NCBI GenBank assembly: GCA_018402455.1
Contig: JAGYIG010000001.1
Coordinates: 62,001 to 126,000, forward strand
DNA: 64,000 bases
From: Opitutaceae bacterium
GTDB taxonomy: Bacteria; Verrucomicrobiota; Verrucomicrobiia; Opitutales; Opitutaceae
Direction: 5' to 3'
The notes beneath the pieces were generated by a model that saw only the letters and a program-made list of their open reading frames with translations, had not been told where the DNA came from and searched no databases. How positions within the stretch are numbered: position 1 is the first letter of the stretch; every line of letters begins with the position of its first letter. Made by a program: the position numbers and the translations under genes. Positions 52,625 to 61,750 of this stretch are shown piece by piece.

Positions 52625-52736
52625 TAACCACGAATGGTGCTCCGCCCACCGGCTCCACGTCTCTTAAAGAAGGATGTGTCGTGATTGGCTTCAATGCGTA
52701 GCGGTAGCGAAGCGCATTCGTGTCCATTCGTGGTTA
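52625..52736. repeat. Inverted-repeat element (MITE-like), ends AACCACGAATGG/CCATTCGTGGTT
   Basis: Perfect 13-bp inverted repeats at 52625-52637 and 52724-52736 enclose 86 bp. The right end also contains a direct repeat CATTCGTG (52715-52722 and 52725-52732). I recall the motif ATTCGTG...ATTCGTGGTT as an interspersed intergenic repeat in several environmental bacterial genomes. It lies between two divergent genes. Confidence 0.65.
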
Positions 52737-52800
52737 AAAACCTTTTAACGTCTATTTTGTGACGAGTTGCACACGGCTTGGGACCACGCACACTGAGGGC

Positions 52801-53715
52801 ATGCTTTCTGTTGGATTTGTCTCCGCGATTCTCCCCGATCTGTGCTTTGAAGAAGTCATCCGCTTCGCCGCGGAGGCAAACTACGACGGTGTCGAGTTGT
52901 GCTGCTGGCCGGCGGGCAAAGCGGAACGCCGCTATGCGGGGGTGACTCACCTCGATGTCGATGACCTCAGTGAGGAAAGACTGGCCGAGATCAAAGCGTT
53001 TTTGTCCGAGCAGAAAATCTGCCTGTCGGGCCTCGGCTATTATCCCAACCCGATGGATGCCGACACCGAAAAGGCGGCGTTTTACCGGGCCCACCTCCGC
53101 AAGGTGATCGTGGCGGCCTCGCGGTTGGGGGTGCAGAACGTGAACACTTTTATCGGACGGAATCAGGCCCTCAACGAATCCGACAACCTCAAACTCTTCG
53201 CCGAGGTCTGGCCCCCGCTGGTCGCTTTTGCGGCGGAGCACGGGATCAATCTCGGTATCGAAAACTGCCCGATGTATTTCACGCAGGACGAATGGCCGAA
53301 GGGACAGAACCTCGCCTATTCACCGGCGTTGTGGCGGAAGATGTTCGAGATTATTCCGGCCGCCAACTTCGGTTTGAACTATGACCCGTCACACCTGCTG
53401 TGGATGCAGATGGACTACTGCAAACCGCTCACCCACTTCACCGATCGGTTGCATCACCTGCACCTGAAGGACGCCACCGTGCATCACGACAAACTCGATG
53501 AGCATGGCATTCTGGCCAATCCGCTGGAGTTCCACACCCCCCGACTGCCCGGGCGGGGCGATATCGATTGGGCCCGCTATTTCGCGACGCTGAAGACGAT
53601 TGAATGGGACGGCCCGGTTGTGGTCGAGGTGGAGGACAAGGACTACGAAGCCACCTTGGAGGATCGGAAACGCGCCCTCATCGAAACTCGCGACTTCCTG
53701 CGTGAGTGGGTCTGA
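52801..53715 (+). CDS. Sugar phosphate isomerase/epimerase (xylose-isomerase-like TIM barrel)
   Basis: 304 residues from ATG 52801. VGFVSAILPDLCFEEVIRFA opens the barrel; YDGVELCCWP, GIENCPMYFTQDE, LNYDPSHLLWMQ, HLHLKDATVHH and VVVEVEDKDYE provide the Glu, Asp, His, Glu metal site of this family. No signal peptide, so cytoplasmic, unlike the Tat-exported member at 46944. Conserved protein in Verrucomicrobia with an unassigned sugar substrate. Monocistronic, downstream of an inverted-repeat element. Confidence 0.92.
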   Translation: MLSVGFVSAILPDLCFEEVIRFAAEANYDGVELCCWPAGKAERRYAGVTHLDVDDLSEERLAEIKAFLSEQKICLSGLGYYPNPMDADTEKAAFYRAHLRKVIVAASRLGVQNVNTFIGRNQALNESDNLKLFAEVWPPLVAFAAEHGINLGIENCPMYFTQDEWPKGQNLAYSPALWRKMFEIIPAANFGLNYDPSHLLWMQMDYCKPLTHFTDRLHHLHLKDATVHHDKLDEHGILANPLEFHTPRLPGRGDIDWARYFATLKTIEWDGPVVVEVEDKDYEATLEDRKRALIETRDFLREWV

Positions 53716-53733
53716 GGGGGGCGGCCCAACTCC

Positions 53734-54033
53734 TCAGTCAATCAGCGGATCATAGGCGCGGACGGCCTGCTCGTGCTCGGGGCAGCAGAGGGCCTGCATT
53801 TTTAGTCGATCCGATCCGATCAACGGGGTTCCGGCGCCAAACAGCGATCATAGTGGGCGGCGGGGGCAAAATTCGGCGGCGGCCGAGCGGGCGCGGCGGG
53901 CGCGGTGGTCGGGCGGCTTGGGCGGTGCTGGTCGGTGGCCGGTGCGGGCCGGCTGGGTGGTGGCGCACCCGGTGACACCCGCGCCCAGCAGGGCGAGTGC
54001 GATCAGAAGGAGCAGGAGGCGAGGGCAGCGCAC
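53734..54033 (-). pseudogene. Small lipoprotein gene, probably frameshifted
   Basis: From a GTG at 54033: RCPRLLLLLIALALLGAGVT then GC, a lipobox, followed by a Pro/Arg-rich segment. The direct frame stops at 53848. In another frame the same strand reads PNFAPAAHYDRCLAPEP, and one extra base in the G run at 53825-53828 (C on the coding strand) continues as LIGSDRLKMQALCCPEHEQA and ends VRAYDPLID at TGA 53734-53736. At least two frame corrections are needed, so the model is weak. No known family; the Cys/His-rich end is notable beside a possible metal transporter. Confidence 0.45.
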
Positions 54034-54127
54034 GGAGGGAGTAAAACGGAAAGAGGGCGGATCGAAACCACTGATTCGCATTTTGGTAAGGCTTTGGTTT
54101 GATATCCCAATCGAATTCTCACCCGCG

Positions 54128-54837
54128 ATGCCGACCCCCGCCACCAATCTGATCGAAATCAGCGACCTGCGTTTTGCATGGGCGGGTGCCGCGGTGCCGA
54201 TTCTGGATGTGCCTGAGTTGGTGGTGGCGGCAGGCAAGTCGGTGTTCCTGCACGGCCCCAGTGGCTGCGGGAAGACCACGCTGTTGAACGTGATTGGCGG
54301 AGTCCTCTCTCCTCAGTCCGGCCGGGTGACGGTGATGGGCCAGGACCTGAGGCAGCTCAGCGGGGCCGCCCGTGATGCGCTGCGGGCGGATCAGATTGGC
54401 TTTGTCTTTCAACAATTCAACTTGGTGCCCTACCTCTCGGTCAGCGACAACGTCACCTTGCCCGCCCGATTTTCGGCGGCCCGGCGTCGGCGGGCCGAAG
54501 CGGTGGGGCTGCGCTCGAAGCCGCCGCCGCCGCCTTGCTGGCGCAATTGGGGATGTTGGATCTGCAGCACCAGGCGGTGACAAAATTAAGTGTCGGTCAG
54601 CAGCAACGGGTGGCCTTGGCCCGCGCGTTGTTGGGAGCCCCGGCCATGATTATCGCCGATGAGCCGACGTCGGCCCTGGATGCCGATCGGCGCGATGAAT
54701 TTGTGCAGTTGCTGTTTGAGTCCGCCGCCGCGGCCGGCAGCAGCGTGATGATGGTGAGCCATGACCGGGAGCTGGGTCAGCACTTTGACCGGGTCGTTGA
54801 CCTGCGGGACATTAATCGAGCCGGAGGGCAAAGCTGA
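54128..54837 (+). pseudogene. ABC transporter ATP-binding protein (LolD/MacB type), split by a one-base frameshift
   Basis: ATG 54128. Walker A: LHGPSGCGKTTLLNVIGG; Q-loop: GFVFQQFNLVPYLSVSDNV. The frame breaks at AEAVG. The signature LSVGQQQRVALARALLG, Walker B IIADEPTSALDA and the H-loop MVSHDRELG are in the next frame. One added G in the run at 54505-54508 gives VGAALEAAAAALLAQLG and 236 residues, normal for this family. The stop overlaps the permease start (TGATG). Probably a sequencing error, because all catalytic motifs are kept. Confidence 0.88.
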
Positions 54838-56174
54838 TGCTGCTGCGACTGGCCGGACTCTCCCTGATGAACCGTCGGGCGACAGTGCTGCTGACCATGC
54901 TCTCGATCGCGTTTAGCGTGATGCTGCTGTTGGGCGTGGAGCGGGTGCGGCAGGAGTCGCGGGCGAGTTTTTTGAGCACGGTTTCGGGCACCGATTTGGT
55001 GGTGGGCGCGCGCAGTGGCGGGCCGCAGCTCCTGTTGCAGGCGGTGTTTAATGTGGGATTTCCGACGCAGAACCTGAGCCGGGCGAGCTACGCGATGATC
55101 GGGGAAGATCGCCGGGTGGACTGGATCATCCCGCTGTCGATGGGCGACATGCACCGGGGATTTCGGGTGGTCGGAACGACGACGGCGTTTCGGGACCACT
55201 ACCGGTTTGCCCGCGACCAAGGCCTGCGACTGGCGCAAGGGGTCTGGTTCGCCGACGAGCACCAAGCGGTGGTGGGCGCGGAGGTTGCCCGCGAACTGGG
55301 TTACACCATTGGCCAATCAATCGTGGTTTCCCATGGCGCCGGGGAGATCAGTTTTGTGCACCACGACGAGCACCCCTTCGCCGTGAGTGGCGTGCTGGCC
55401 CCCACCGGCACGCCGGTGGATCGGGTGGTGCTGGTGAGTCTGGCGGGGGTGGATGCGATGCACGCGGATTTTGTCGGTGCGGCCGAGCATGACCATGACG
55501 TGACCGATCCGCTGGCGGCGGCCCTCGCGGCCGCCGAGGACCATCATGATCATCACGGGCACGATCATGACCACGTCCACGACGAGCATTGTATTCACGG
55601 CAGTGATGGTCAGGGCGGCACCGGTTCCCTATCGGCGCTGCTCGTCGGGCTGCAAGATCGCGCCGCGGCGCTGGCGGTGCAGCGGATGATCAACACCTAC
55701 GAAGGCGAAGCGCTCACCGCGGTGTTGCCGGGGGTGGCGTTGCAGGAGCTGTGGTCGGTGCTGGGGGTGGTGGAACGGGTGCTGCTCTTCCTCGGTGGCT
55801 TTGTTGTCGTGGTCGGTCTGTTGGGCATGCTCAGCAACCTGCTGGGCACCCTCGACCAACGGCGGCGAGAGATGGCCATCCTGCGCTCGGTGGGGGCGCG
55901 GCCGCGGCATCTGCTCGCGCTCTTGGTGGGCGAATCGTTCTGGGTCTCGGCCCTCGGCTCGCTGCTGGGACTGGCCCTGCTCAGCGTGGCGATGTGGCTG
56001 GGCACCCCGATTCTCGAAGCCCACTACGGTCTGCACTTTGCGCTGGCGTGGCCGACGCGAAATGAATGGGCCCTCCTTGCTGCCATCGTCACCGCCGGCA
56101 CGCTCATCGGATTGATTCCAGGGTGGCGGGCCAGCCGCCAGTCATTGCTCGATGGACTGACCCCGCGGCTCTAG
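54837..56174 (+). CDS. ABC transporter permease (FtsX/MacB type) with a histidine-rich loop
   Basis: 445 residues. A first helix (RRATVLLTMLSIAFSVMLLL), a large periplasmic MacB-PCD-like domain (LVVGARSGGPQLLLQAVFNV, VVGAEVARELGYTIG), then the FtsX core with three helices, including LLFLGGFVVVVGLLGMLSNL and RREMAILRSVGARPRHLLAL. At about residues 216-262 the periplasmic loop holds a cluster of twelve His with Asp (EHDHD, later DHHDHHGHDHDHVHDEH), an obvious metal-binding stretch. Together with the ATPase it resembles Zrg-type zinc uptake; zinc is an inference. Confidence 0.88.
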   Translation: MLLRLAGLSLMNRRATVLLTMLSIAFSVMLLLGVERVRQESRASFLSTVSGTDLVVGARSGGPQLLLQAVFNVGFPTQNLSRASYAMIGEDRRVDWIIPLSMGDMHRGFRVVGTTTAFRDHYRFARDQGLRLAQGVWFADEHQAVVGAEVARELGYTIGQSIVVSHGAGEISFVHHDEHPFAVSGVLAPTGTPVDRVVLVSLAGVDAMHADFVGAAEHDHDVTDPLAAALAAAEDHHDHHGHDHDHVHDEHCIHGSDGQGGTGSLSALLVGLQDRAAALAVQRMINTYEGEALTAVLPGVALQELWSVLGVVERVLLFLGGFVVVVGLLGMLSNLLGTLDQRRREMAILRSVGARPRHLLALLVGESFWVSALGSLLGLALLSVAMWLGTPILEAHYGLHFALAWPTRNEWALLAAIVTAGTLIGLIPGWRASRQSLLDGLTPRL

Positions 56175-56177
56175 GCG

Positions 56178-57428
56178 TCAGGCCTGACGGGCGGGAGCGC
56201 TGGCGGGGGTCGGGGGTTTCGAGTCCTGGCGAAACAGCAGGGCAAACACCACCATCACCCCGATGGCGAAGGCGGCGGGCAGCCACCAGAACTGTTGCCA
56301 TTGGGCCAGGCTGAGGCCGGAGGCGTCCTGTAGGAAGTGATTGAATACGGCGCCGGCGGCCTGCGCCCCGATGAGCATGCCGAAGCCATAAGTCACCAAC
56401 ACCAGCAGGCCCTGTGCCTGACCCCTAATCTGGTCGTTGGATTTTTGGTCCACGTAGATCTGACCCGTGACGAAGAAGAAGTCATAGCAGATGCCGTGCA
56501 GCGCGATGCCGCCGATGATCATCCACGTGACCTGATCGGGCGCCCCCAGCGCAAACAACGCGTAGCGCAACGCCCATGCCCCCATGCCGATCATCAACAT
56601 CCATTTCACCCCGAGGCGGGCAAACATCAGGGGCATGATGAGCATGAAGCCCACCTCCGACATTTGACCGATGGTCTGGGTGCCGGCGATGTTCTGGAAG
56701 CCGGTGGCGCCGAGGTAGAGCTGGGTGAAATTGTAGTAGGCGGCCAACGGAATGCAGATCAGAAAAGAGCAGGCGAGGAATACGAAGAACGACGGGCTGG
56801 CCAGCGCCCGAAACGCGTCCACCCCGACGATGGATCCGAGGGACACCTTCTTCCCGGCCGCAGACGGCGGGGTGTGCGGCAGCGAGAAACAGAACCCGCC
56901 CAGAATCAGTGACGCAATGCCGGCCGTGTAGAGCGGGGCGGCGGTGGCCTCGGCGACGGTGCCGAGGATCTTGCCCAGACCGAACGAAATAAAGAGCCCG
57001 GCGACAATCCAGCCGAGGGTGCCGAACACCCGAATCTTGGGAAACTGTTTTTCCTGATCCGTGATGTGGTGAAACGCCAGGGAGTTGGCCAGCCCGAGGG
57101 TCGGCATGTAGCAGAGGTTGTAGGCGAGCAGCGCCAGAATGAACGCGGTCGGATTCCCGGTCAGCTGCGGCGCAAACAACAGGAGGGCACCGCCCAGCAA
57201 GTGCAGCACCGCCAGCACCTTCTCGGTGGCGAAGAACCGGTCCGCTACGAGCCCCAATGCAAACGGTGCCAGAATCGCGGCGATCGGATTCACCGTGAAG
57301 GGCCAGTGGGTAAGGTCGGCCATCTCATGCGCACTCATGTAAACCGCAATGGACGTGAACCAAGCCCCCCAGACGAAAAACTGAAGGAACATCATGGTGC
57401 TCAGGCGGGCAGTAGGGGCAGGATTCAT
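56178..57428 (-). CDS. MFS transporter, nucleoside:H+ symporter (NupG)-like
   Basis: 416 residues from ATG 57428; a longer start at 57485 adds non-family residues. About 12 helices. LSTMMFLQFFVWGAWFTSIA at the start, NSLAFHHITDQEKQFPKIRV followed by FGTLGWIVAGLF, and CYDFFFVTGQIYVDQKSN are signatures of nucleoside:H+ symporters; many verrucomicrobial copies accompany sugar-catabolism genes. Inner membrane. It converges on the ABC permease with only 3 bp between, inside a perfect 14-bp palindrome (56176-56189). Confidence 0.9.
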   Translation of the reverse strand: MNPAPTARLSTMMFLQFFVWGAWFTSIAVYMSAHEMADLTHWPFTVNPIAAILAPFALGLVADRFFATEKVLAVLHLLGGALLLFAPQLTGNPTAFILALLAYNLCYMPTLGLANSLAFHHITDQEKQFPKIRVFGTLGWIVAGLFISFGLGKILGTVAEATAAPLYTAGIASLILGGFCFSLPHTPPSAAGKKVSLGSIVGVDAFRALASPSFFVFLACSFLICIPLAAYYNFTQLYLGATGFQNIAGTQTIGQMSEVGFMLIMPLMFARLGVKWMLMIGMGAWALRYALFALGAPDQVTWMIIGGIALHGICYDFFFVTGQIYVDQKSNDQIRGQAQGLLVLVTYGFGMLIGAQAAGAVFNHFLQDASGLSLAQWQQFWWLPAAFAIGVMVVFALLFRQDSKPPTPASAPARQA

Positions 57429-57565
57429 GGGCGGAAGCAGGGGGGGGTAAAAGGGGAGCGCACCGGGCGCAGCGGCCGCCACCATGGCAGGCGCTGGGGG
57501 ATTTTCGAGTCTAGGTTCGTTGTCTGTTCAATTGACCGGGCCCGGGTTGCGGCGGCGGTGAGGCC

Positions 57566-58243
57566 ATGCACCTTGACCTCGCGATGCAGGGTTTCGACAC
57601 GAGATGGGTAGGGCTGGGTTTAGTGATGGTGGTCCTGACGGGTTGCGTAAACTCCGGCGTGGTGCCGGAGGAGGAAACGCTACCGGCCGCCTGGGCGGAG
57701 CGTCGGGTTACCGGAGAGACGTTCAACCCCGATGTTCTGGCGGCCGGAATTTTTGCCGAAACCAATCGCGTGCGAACGGCGCGCGGATTGCAGCCGTTTC
57801 GTAGTCGGGTCGGGCTGGCGAGAGCGGCTCAGTTGCAGGCCGTGACCAACGCGGCGGCGGGGCGGCTCTCCCATCACAACCCCTTCGAGGGAAAAACCAC
57901 CGTGCAGGACCGGGTCCGCGCTCAGGGTCTGCGGGCCAGCGACGCTTGGGAAAATGTGGCGTCGGCCCTGTTGCGTCCGCCGTTCGAGGGCAGTGACTTC
58001 GTGGTCAGGGTGGATGCGGCCAGCCGAGAGACGCTCTACGATTTCCAGACCGGGGAGGAATTGCCGTGGCCGACTTACGCCGCGCTCGCACGCCGGATCG
58101 TGCAGCAGTGGATGGATTCGCCGCCGCACCGAGCCAATCTGCTCGATCCGAGACCTGCGCGGTTGGCCTGCGCCGTCGCGCTGCGGCAGATCCCGCTGGG
58201 CGGGGAAGTGATCTTCTCGACCCAGGTGTTCATTGCCCCATAA
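57566..58243 (+). CDS. CAP-domain (SCP/PR1) lipoprotein
   Basis: 225 residues; ATG 57584 is an alternative start. Lipoprotein signal VGLGLVMVVLTGC. The CAP domain runs from NPDVLAAGIFAETNRVRTAR through LSHHNPFEGKTTVQDRVRAQ and ASDAWENVASALL to RRIVQQWMDSPPHRANLLDP, with the family His residues in SHHNPF and PPHRANLL. CAP proteins are extracellular with poorly known roles. The next gene starts 8 bp after the stop. Confidence 0.9.
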   Translation: MHLDLAMQGFDTRWVGLGLVMVVLTGCVNSGVVPEEETLPAAWAERRVTGETFNPDVLAAGIFAETNRVRTARGLQPFRSRVGLARAAQLQAVTNAAAGRLSHHNPFEGKTTVQDRVRAQGLRASDAWENVASALLRPPFEGSDFVVRVDAASRETLYDFQTGEELPWPTYAALARRIVQQWMDSPPHRANLLDPRPARLACAVALRQIPLGGEVIFSTQVFIAP

Positions 58244-58251
58244 ACGCGGTG

Positions 58252-59307
58252 ATGTCTGCTGACGCCGCCCCTTCCGTTGCCCCCGTTCCGCTCCGCTGGG
58301 GCATTGTATCCACCGGTCACATTGCCGGCGTATTTGCCCGCAGTATGGCGGGCTCGCGTCTAGGCCGACTGGTGGGGGTGGGCAGCCGAACCGCCGCCTC
58401 CGCCCGCACCTTTGCATCGGCATGGGGCCTGGCCCCTGCCCATACCCATGGCACGCTCGCCGGGTTGCTGGCCGATCCGGAGATCGATGCGGTTTATGTC
58501 GCGACGCCCCATCCGATGCACTGCGAGGTCGTGGTGGCGGCGCTGGCGGCGGGCAAACACGTTTTGTGCGAGAAGCCCATGGCCATGAGCCTGGCCGATG
58601 TGGAGCAGATGCAACAGGCGGCGCGCGCGGGCGGTCGCACGCTGATGGAGGCGTGGATGTACCGTTGCCACCCGCAGACCGAACGGGTGGAGGCCCTGGT
58701 GGCGGAAGGCGCCATCGGGCGACTGCGACACATCCAAGGCGCGTTCAGTTTTCACGCCGCCTTCGATCCGGCGGGCCGGTTGTGGGATCGCGCGTTGGGC
58801 GGGGGAGGCATTTTGGATGTCGGCGGCTACCCGTTGTCCTACGCCCGACGGCTGGCCGGGGTGGCTCTGGGCCGTGCGTTCGCCGATCCCACCGCCCTGC
58901 ATGCCGTGGGCGTGCTGCACCCCGAGACCGGTGCGGACACACAGGCCAGCGCCGTGCTGCAATTTGACGGGGGGATCACGGCCGAAGTGTCCTGTGGCAC
59001 CTGGGTGACCCAACAGAATCGGGTCCGCCTCTACGGGAGCGAAGGGCGGATTGAGATTCCCTCCCCGTTCGTGGTTTCCCGGGAGGTTGAGCCGACGGAG
59101 ATTTGGTGGCAACGGGAGGGACAGGCCGAGCCGACGGCGATCACCATCACGCCGGATCGGGGCATCTATGCCTACGAAGCGGACGCGTTTGCCGCCGCTG
59201 TCCATGCGGGTCACCTCGAAGTGCCGGCGTGCGGGTGGGCGGACACGCGGGGGAACATCGCCGCTCAGCTGGAATGGTGCCGCCAAGTCGGCGTGCACTA
59301 CGCATAA
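58252..59307 (+). CDS. Gfo/Idh/MocA-family oxidoreductase
   Basis: 351 residues from ATG 58252. Rossmann loop: WGIVSTGHIAGVFARSMAGS; PEIDAVYVATPHPMH; catalytic lysine in LCEKPMAMSL; then TLMEAWMYRCHPQT, and GGGILDVGGYPLSYARRLAG in the C-terminal domain. The EAWMYR block is typical of trans-1,2-dihydrobenzene-1,2-diol / D-xylose dehydrogenase-like members. NAD(P)-dependent oxidation of a sugar or diol in the cytoplasm is expected. Probably co-transcribed with the CAP gene. Confidence 0.92.
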   Translation: MSADAAPSVAPVPLRWGIVSTGHIAGVFARSMAGSRLGRLVGVGSRTAASARTFASAWGLAPAHTHGTLAGLLADPEIDAVYVATPHPMHCEVVVAALAAGKHVLCEKPMAMSLADVEQMQQAARAGGRTLMEAWMYRCHPQTERVEALVAEGAIGRLRHIQGAFSFHAAFDPAGRLWDRALGGGGILDVGGYPLSYARRLAGVALGRAFADPTALHAVGVLHPETGADTQASAVLQFDGGITAEVSCGTWVTQQNRVRLYGSEGRIEIPSPFVVSREVEPTEIWWQREGQAEPTAITITPDRGIYAYEADAFAAAVHAGHLEVPACGWADTRGNIAAQLEWCRQVGVHYA

Positions 59308-59382
59308 TTCCGCATACTTTGCGGGTGGATTTATCAGTGCCGCTGGTTTGTAGTGGCGTGGTCCCCCCCGAGAATTTTGCCC

Positions 59383-60597
59383 ATGAAACGACTGAGCCCG
59401 ATTATCGCTTTCGCATTTGTATTGTCCGTGGTGGTGTTGCCCCTGTGGGCCGCGGATGGCGCGCCGGTCCCTCGTGACCGCTCGCCCGCTGCCCCGGTGG
59501 CGACCGCGGTGGCGGCGGTGACGGGTATTGCCATCTCCCCCCTGCTCGGGTCCGGTGCCTATGGGGCCTACCAGTATTTCCGCACTCCGGCGGAGCAGCG
59601 TCATACGTTACCCTGGTTCGCCCAAGTGAGCTTCTGGTTGCCGGCGATCGGGTTGGTGGGGGCCGTGGCGGCCAAGGATGCGGCGGGTGCGGCCCTGCCT
59701 CCCGGTTGGAAGAAACCGCTCGATGTGCTGGACACGTTGGAAAACAAAGCGACCGGGCTCGTGGCCGCCGGTGCCGTGGTGCCGTTCACGATGGCCTCGC
59801 TGTCCAAGATGATTGCGGGGGGAGGCGATCCGGTCGCGCTCAACCCCGAAGTGCTTTCCATGAGCGGATTGGCCACGATCCATCTGGCCGCCATCGACTG
59901 GTCCTGGTTGCTGAACATCCTGACGGTTCCGCTGGGCATTGCGATCTACGCCATCGTTTGGATGGGATCACATGCCATCAACGGACTCATCTTGCTCAGC
60001 CCCTGGGGCGCGATCGATGCGGCGCTCAAGGCCGGCAAGACCGCCCTGCTTGGTTTGGTGACGCTCACTGCCCAGCTCGATCCCATGATCAGTGCGATCC
60101 TCTCCCTGGTGATCATCCTTATGGCTTGGCTCATCGCGGGATGGTCGTTCCGGCTCACCGTCTTCAGTTGGATCTTTTGCTGGGACTTTTTCAGCCGGCG
60201 CAACCGCCGCTTCTCCGTGGGGATGCACCAGACCAGCGTGTTTGCCGGAGTGGGGTTGAAAGGCGTGCCCCAGCGCACCTACGGCAATCTCGCGCGGGAT
60301 GCCCAAGGCAACAACACCTTCATCTACAAGCCCTGGCTGGTGATGCCGGAGAAGCGGGTGTCCTTCCCGGAGGGCACCGAACTGGCGGCCGGCCGGGGGG
60401 CCTTTTTCTCCAACGTCACCGATGGCGAAAAGGAGCTCTTGGTGCTGCCGCCGCGCTACCGCACCCACGAAGCGGAGCTGGCGAGCCTCTACGGTTTCCA
60501 GCGCGGCGTGGAACCCATCGGCCTGAACAAAGCCTGGAGTTGGTTGCGCGGGGCCTTGGGCGTGGGACCCAAACAGCGGGACCCCGTCACCGCGTAG
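59383..60597 (+). CDS. Unrecognised multi-pass membrane protein
   Basis: 404 residues from ATG 59383. Signal-like first helix (LSPIIAFAFVLSVVVLPLWA) followed by about five further helices, including VATAVAAVTGIAISPLLGSG, WLLNILTVPLGIAIYAIVWM and SAILSLVIILMAWLIAGWSF, and a soluble C-terminal domain from about 285 (YGNLARDAQGNNTFIYKPWL, EKELLVLPPRYRTHEAEL). No family recognised. It ends 16 bp before the FIST gene on the same strand, so it may belong to that signalling unit. Confidence 0.75.
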   Translation: MKRLSPIIAFAFVLSVVVLPLWAADGAPVPRDRSPAAPVATAVAAVTGIAISPLLGSGAYGAYQYFRTPAEQRHTLPWFAQVSFWLPAIGLVGAVAAKDAAGAALPPGWKKPLDVLDTLENKATGLVAAGAVVPFTMASLSKMIAGGGDPVALNPEVLSMSGLATIHLAAIDWSWLLNILTVPLGIAIYAIVWMGSHAINGLILLSPWGAIDAALKAGKTALLGLVTLTAQLDPMISAILSLVIILMAWLIAGWSFRLTVFSWIFCWDFFSRRNRRFSVGMHQTSVFAGVGLKGVPQRTYGNLARDAQGNNTFIYKPWLVMPEKRVSFPEGTELAAGRGAFFSNVTDGEKELLVLPPRYRTHEAELASLYGFQRGVEPIGLNKAWSWLRGALGVGPKQRDPVTA

Positions 60598-60613
60598 GAG
60601 CGGGTGCCCGACG

Positions 60614-61750
60614 ATGCAAACCCGGATGATGCGTTGGGCCGAGGGAACTTGGCAGGGGGCCGGGGAACCCTGGTTGGACGCTCATCTGGTGTTGGTTTTC
60701 GGTGCCGGTGCCGTCCTCCGTGATCCCACCTTCCGGGCGGCCCTGCGAGCCGCCGGCCCTCGCGCCGAGATTGTGGGCTGCAGCACGGCGGGAGAGATTC
60801 TGGGCGACCGGGTGACGGATCAAGGCGCCGTGGCTCTGGCGGTGGCCTTTGACACTGCCCGAGCGCGGGTGGTGCACCACGCATTGGAGGAGGGCAATGA
60901 ACCGAGCTTTGCCGCCGGCCTGGCGCTCGGGCGGGCCTTGGCCACGGAAGGACTGCGGCACGTTCTGGTCCTGAGCAGTGGACTCAAGGTGAACGGATCC
61001 CGCTTGGTGGAAGGCCTGAGAGCGGAATTGCCGGCGGGCGTCAGTGCCACCGGCGGCCTGGCCGGGGATGGCTCCAGATTCCACGACACCACCGTCCTCC
61101 ACCGGGATCACTGCGGCCCGGATGGCGTCATCGGCGTGGGATTTTATGGCGATAGCCTGGAGGTGCACTGGGGCACCGCCGGAGGTTGGGAAGCGTTTGG
61201 CCCCCGTCGTCACGTCACCCGCAGCAAGGCCAACGTGTTGTATGAGCTCGATGGCAAACCGGCTTTGGAACTCTACAAAACCTACCTCGGCGAACGAGCG
61301 GCGGGACTGCCGGCCACCGGTCTGCTGTTTCCCCTGGAGTTGCTCCCGGTCGAGGACAACGCGTCCGGTTTGGTGCGCACGATTCTCGCCGTCGACGAGT
61401 CCACCCAGTCCCTCACCTTCGCCGGGGAAGTGCCGGAGGGCCGCAAGGTTCGGTTGATGAAATCCACGATCGACAAGTTGGTTTGGGGAGCCGAAACCGC
61501 GGCGGAAATGGCCGGTCGGTCCGGCTCGCCCCCCGATCTTGCCCTGCTGGTCAGCTGCGTCGGTCGCCGACTCGTGCTCGATCAACGCGTCGAAGAGGAG
61601 GTCGAGGCCGTGCTCCAACAGTTGGGTCACCCGCGGGCAGCCATCGGGTTCTATTCCTACGGCGAGATCGGACCGGGCGGCGTCAGCCACGGTTGTGAAC
61701 TGCATAACCAAACCATGGCCCTGACCACGCTGAGGGAGCGATCCGCATGA
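60614..61750 (+). CDS. FIST-domain sensor protein
   Basis: 378 residues. FIST_N: LVLVFGAGAVLRDPTF, EIVGCSTAGEILGDRVTDQG and LVLSSGLKVNGSRLVEGL, then SATGGLAGDGSRFHDTTVLH. FIST_C from about 220 has GKPALELYKTYLGE and LLVSCVGRRLVLDQRVEEEV, ending GFYSYGEIGPGG. FIST domains bind small ligands, possibly amino acids, and are linked to signal transduction. Its stop overlaps the histidine kinase ATG (ATGA), so the kinase is its likely partner. No signal peptide; cytoplasmic. Confidence 0.93.
   Translation: MQTRMMRWAEGTWQGAGEPWLDAHLVLVFGAGAVLRDPTFRAALRAAGPRAEIVGCSTAGEILGDRVTDQGAVALAVAFDTARARVVHHALEEGNEPSFAAGLALGRALATEGLRHVLVLSSGLKVNGSRLVEGLRAELPAGVSATGGLAGDGSRFHDTTVLHRDHCGPDGVIGVGFYGDSLEVHWGTAGGWEAFGPRRHVTRSKANVLYELDGKPALELYKTYLGERAAGLPATGLLFPLELLPVEDNASGLVRTILAVDESTQSLTFAGEVPEGRKVRLMKSTIDKLVWGAETAAEMAGRSGSPPDLALLVSCVGRRLVLDQRVEEEVEAVLQQLGHPRAAIGFYSYGEIGPGGVSHGCELHNQTMALTTLRERSA

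Noticed and set aside
56176-56189. Perfect 14-bp palindrome CGTCAGGCCTGACG between convergent genes, as an operator or attachment site
   Set aside because: It overlaps the stop region of the MFS gene, has no T tract, and a single occurrence could be chance.
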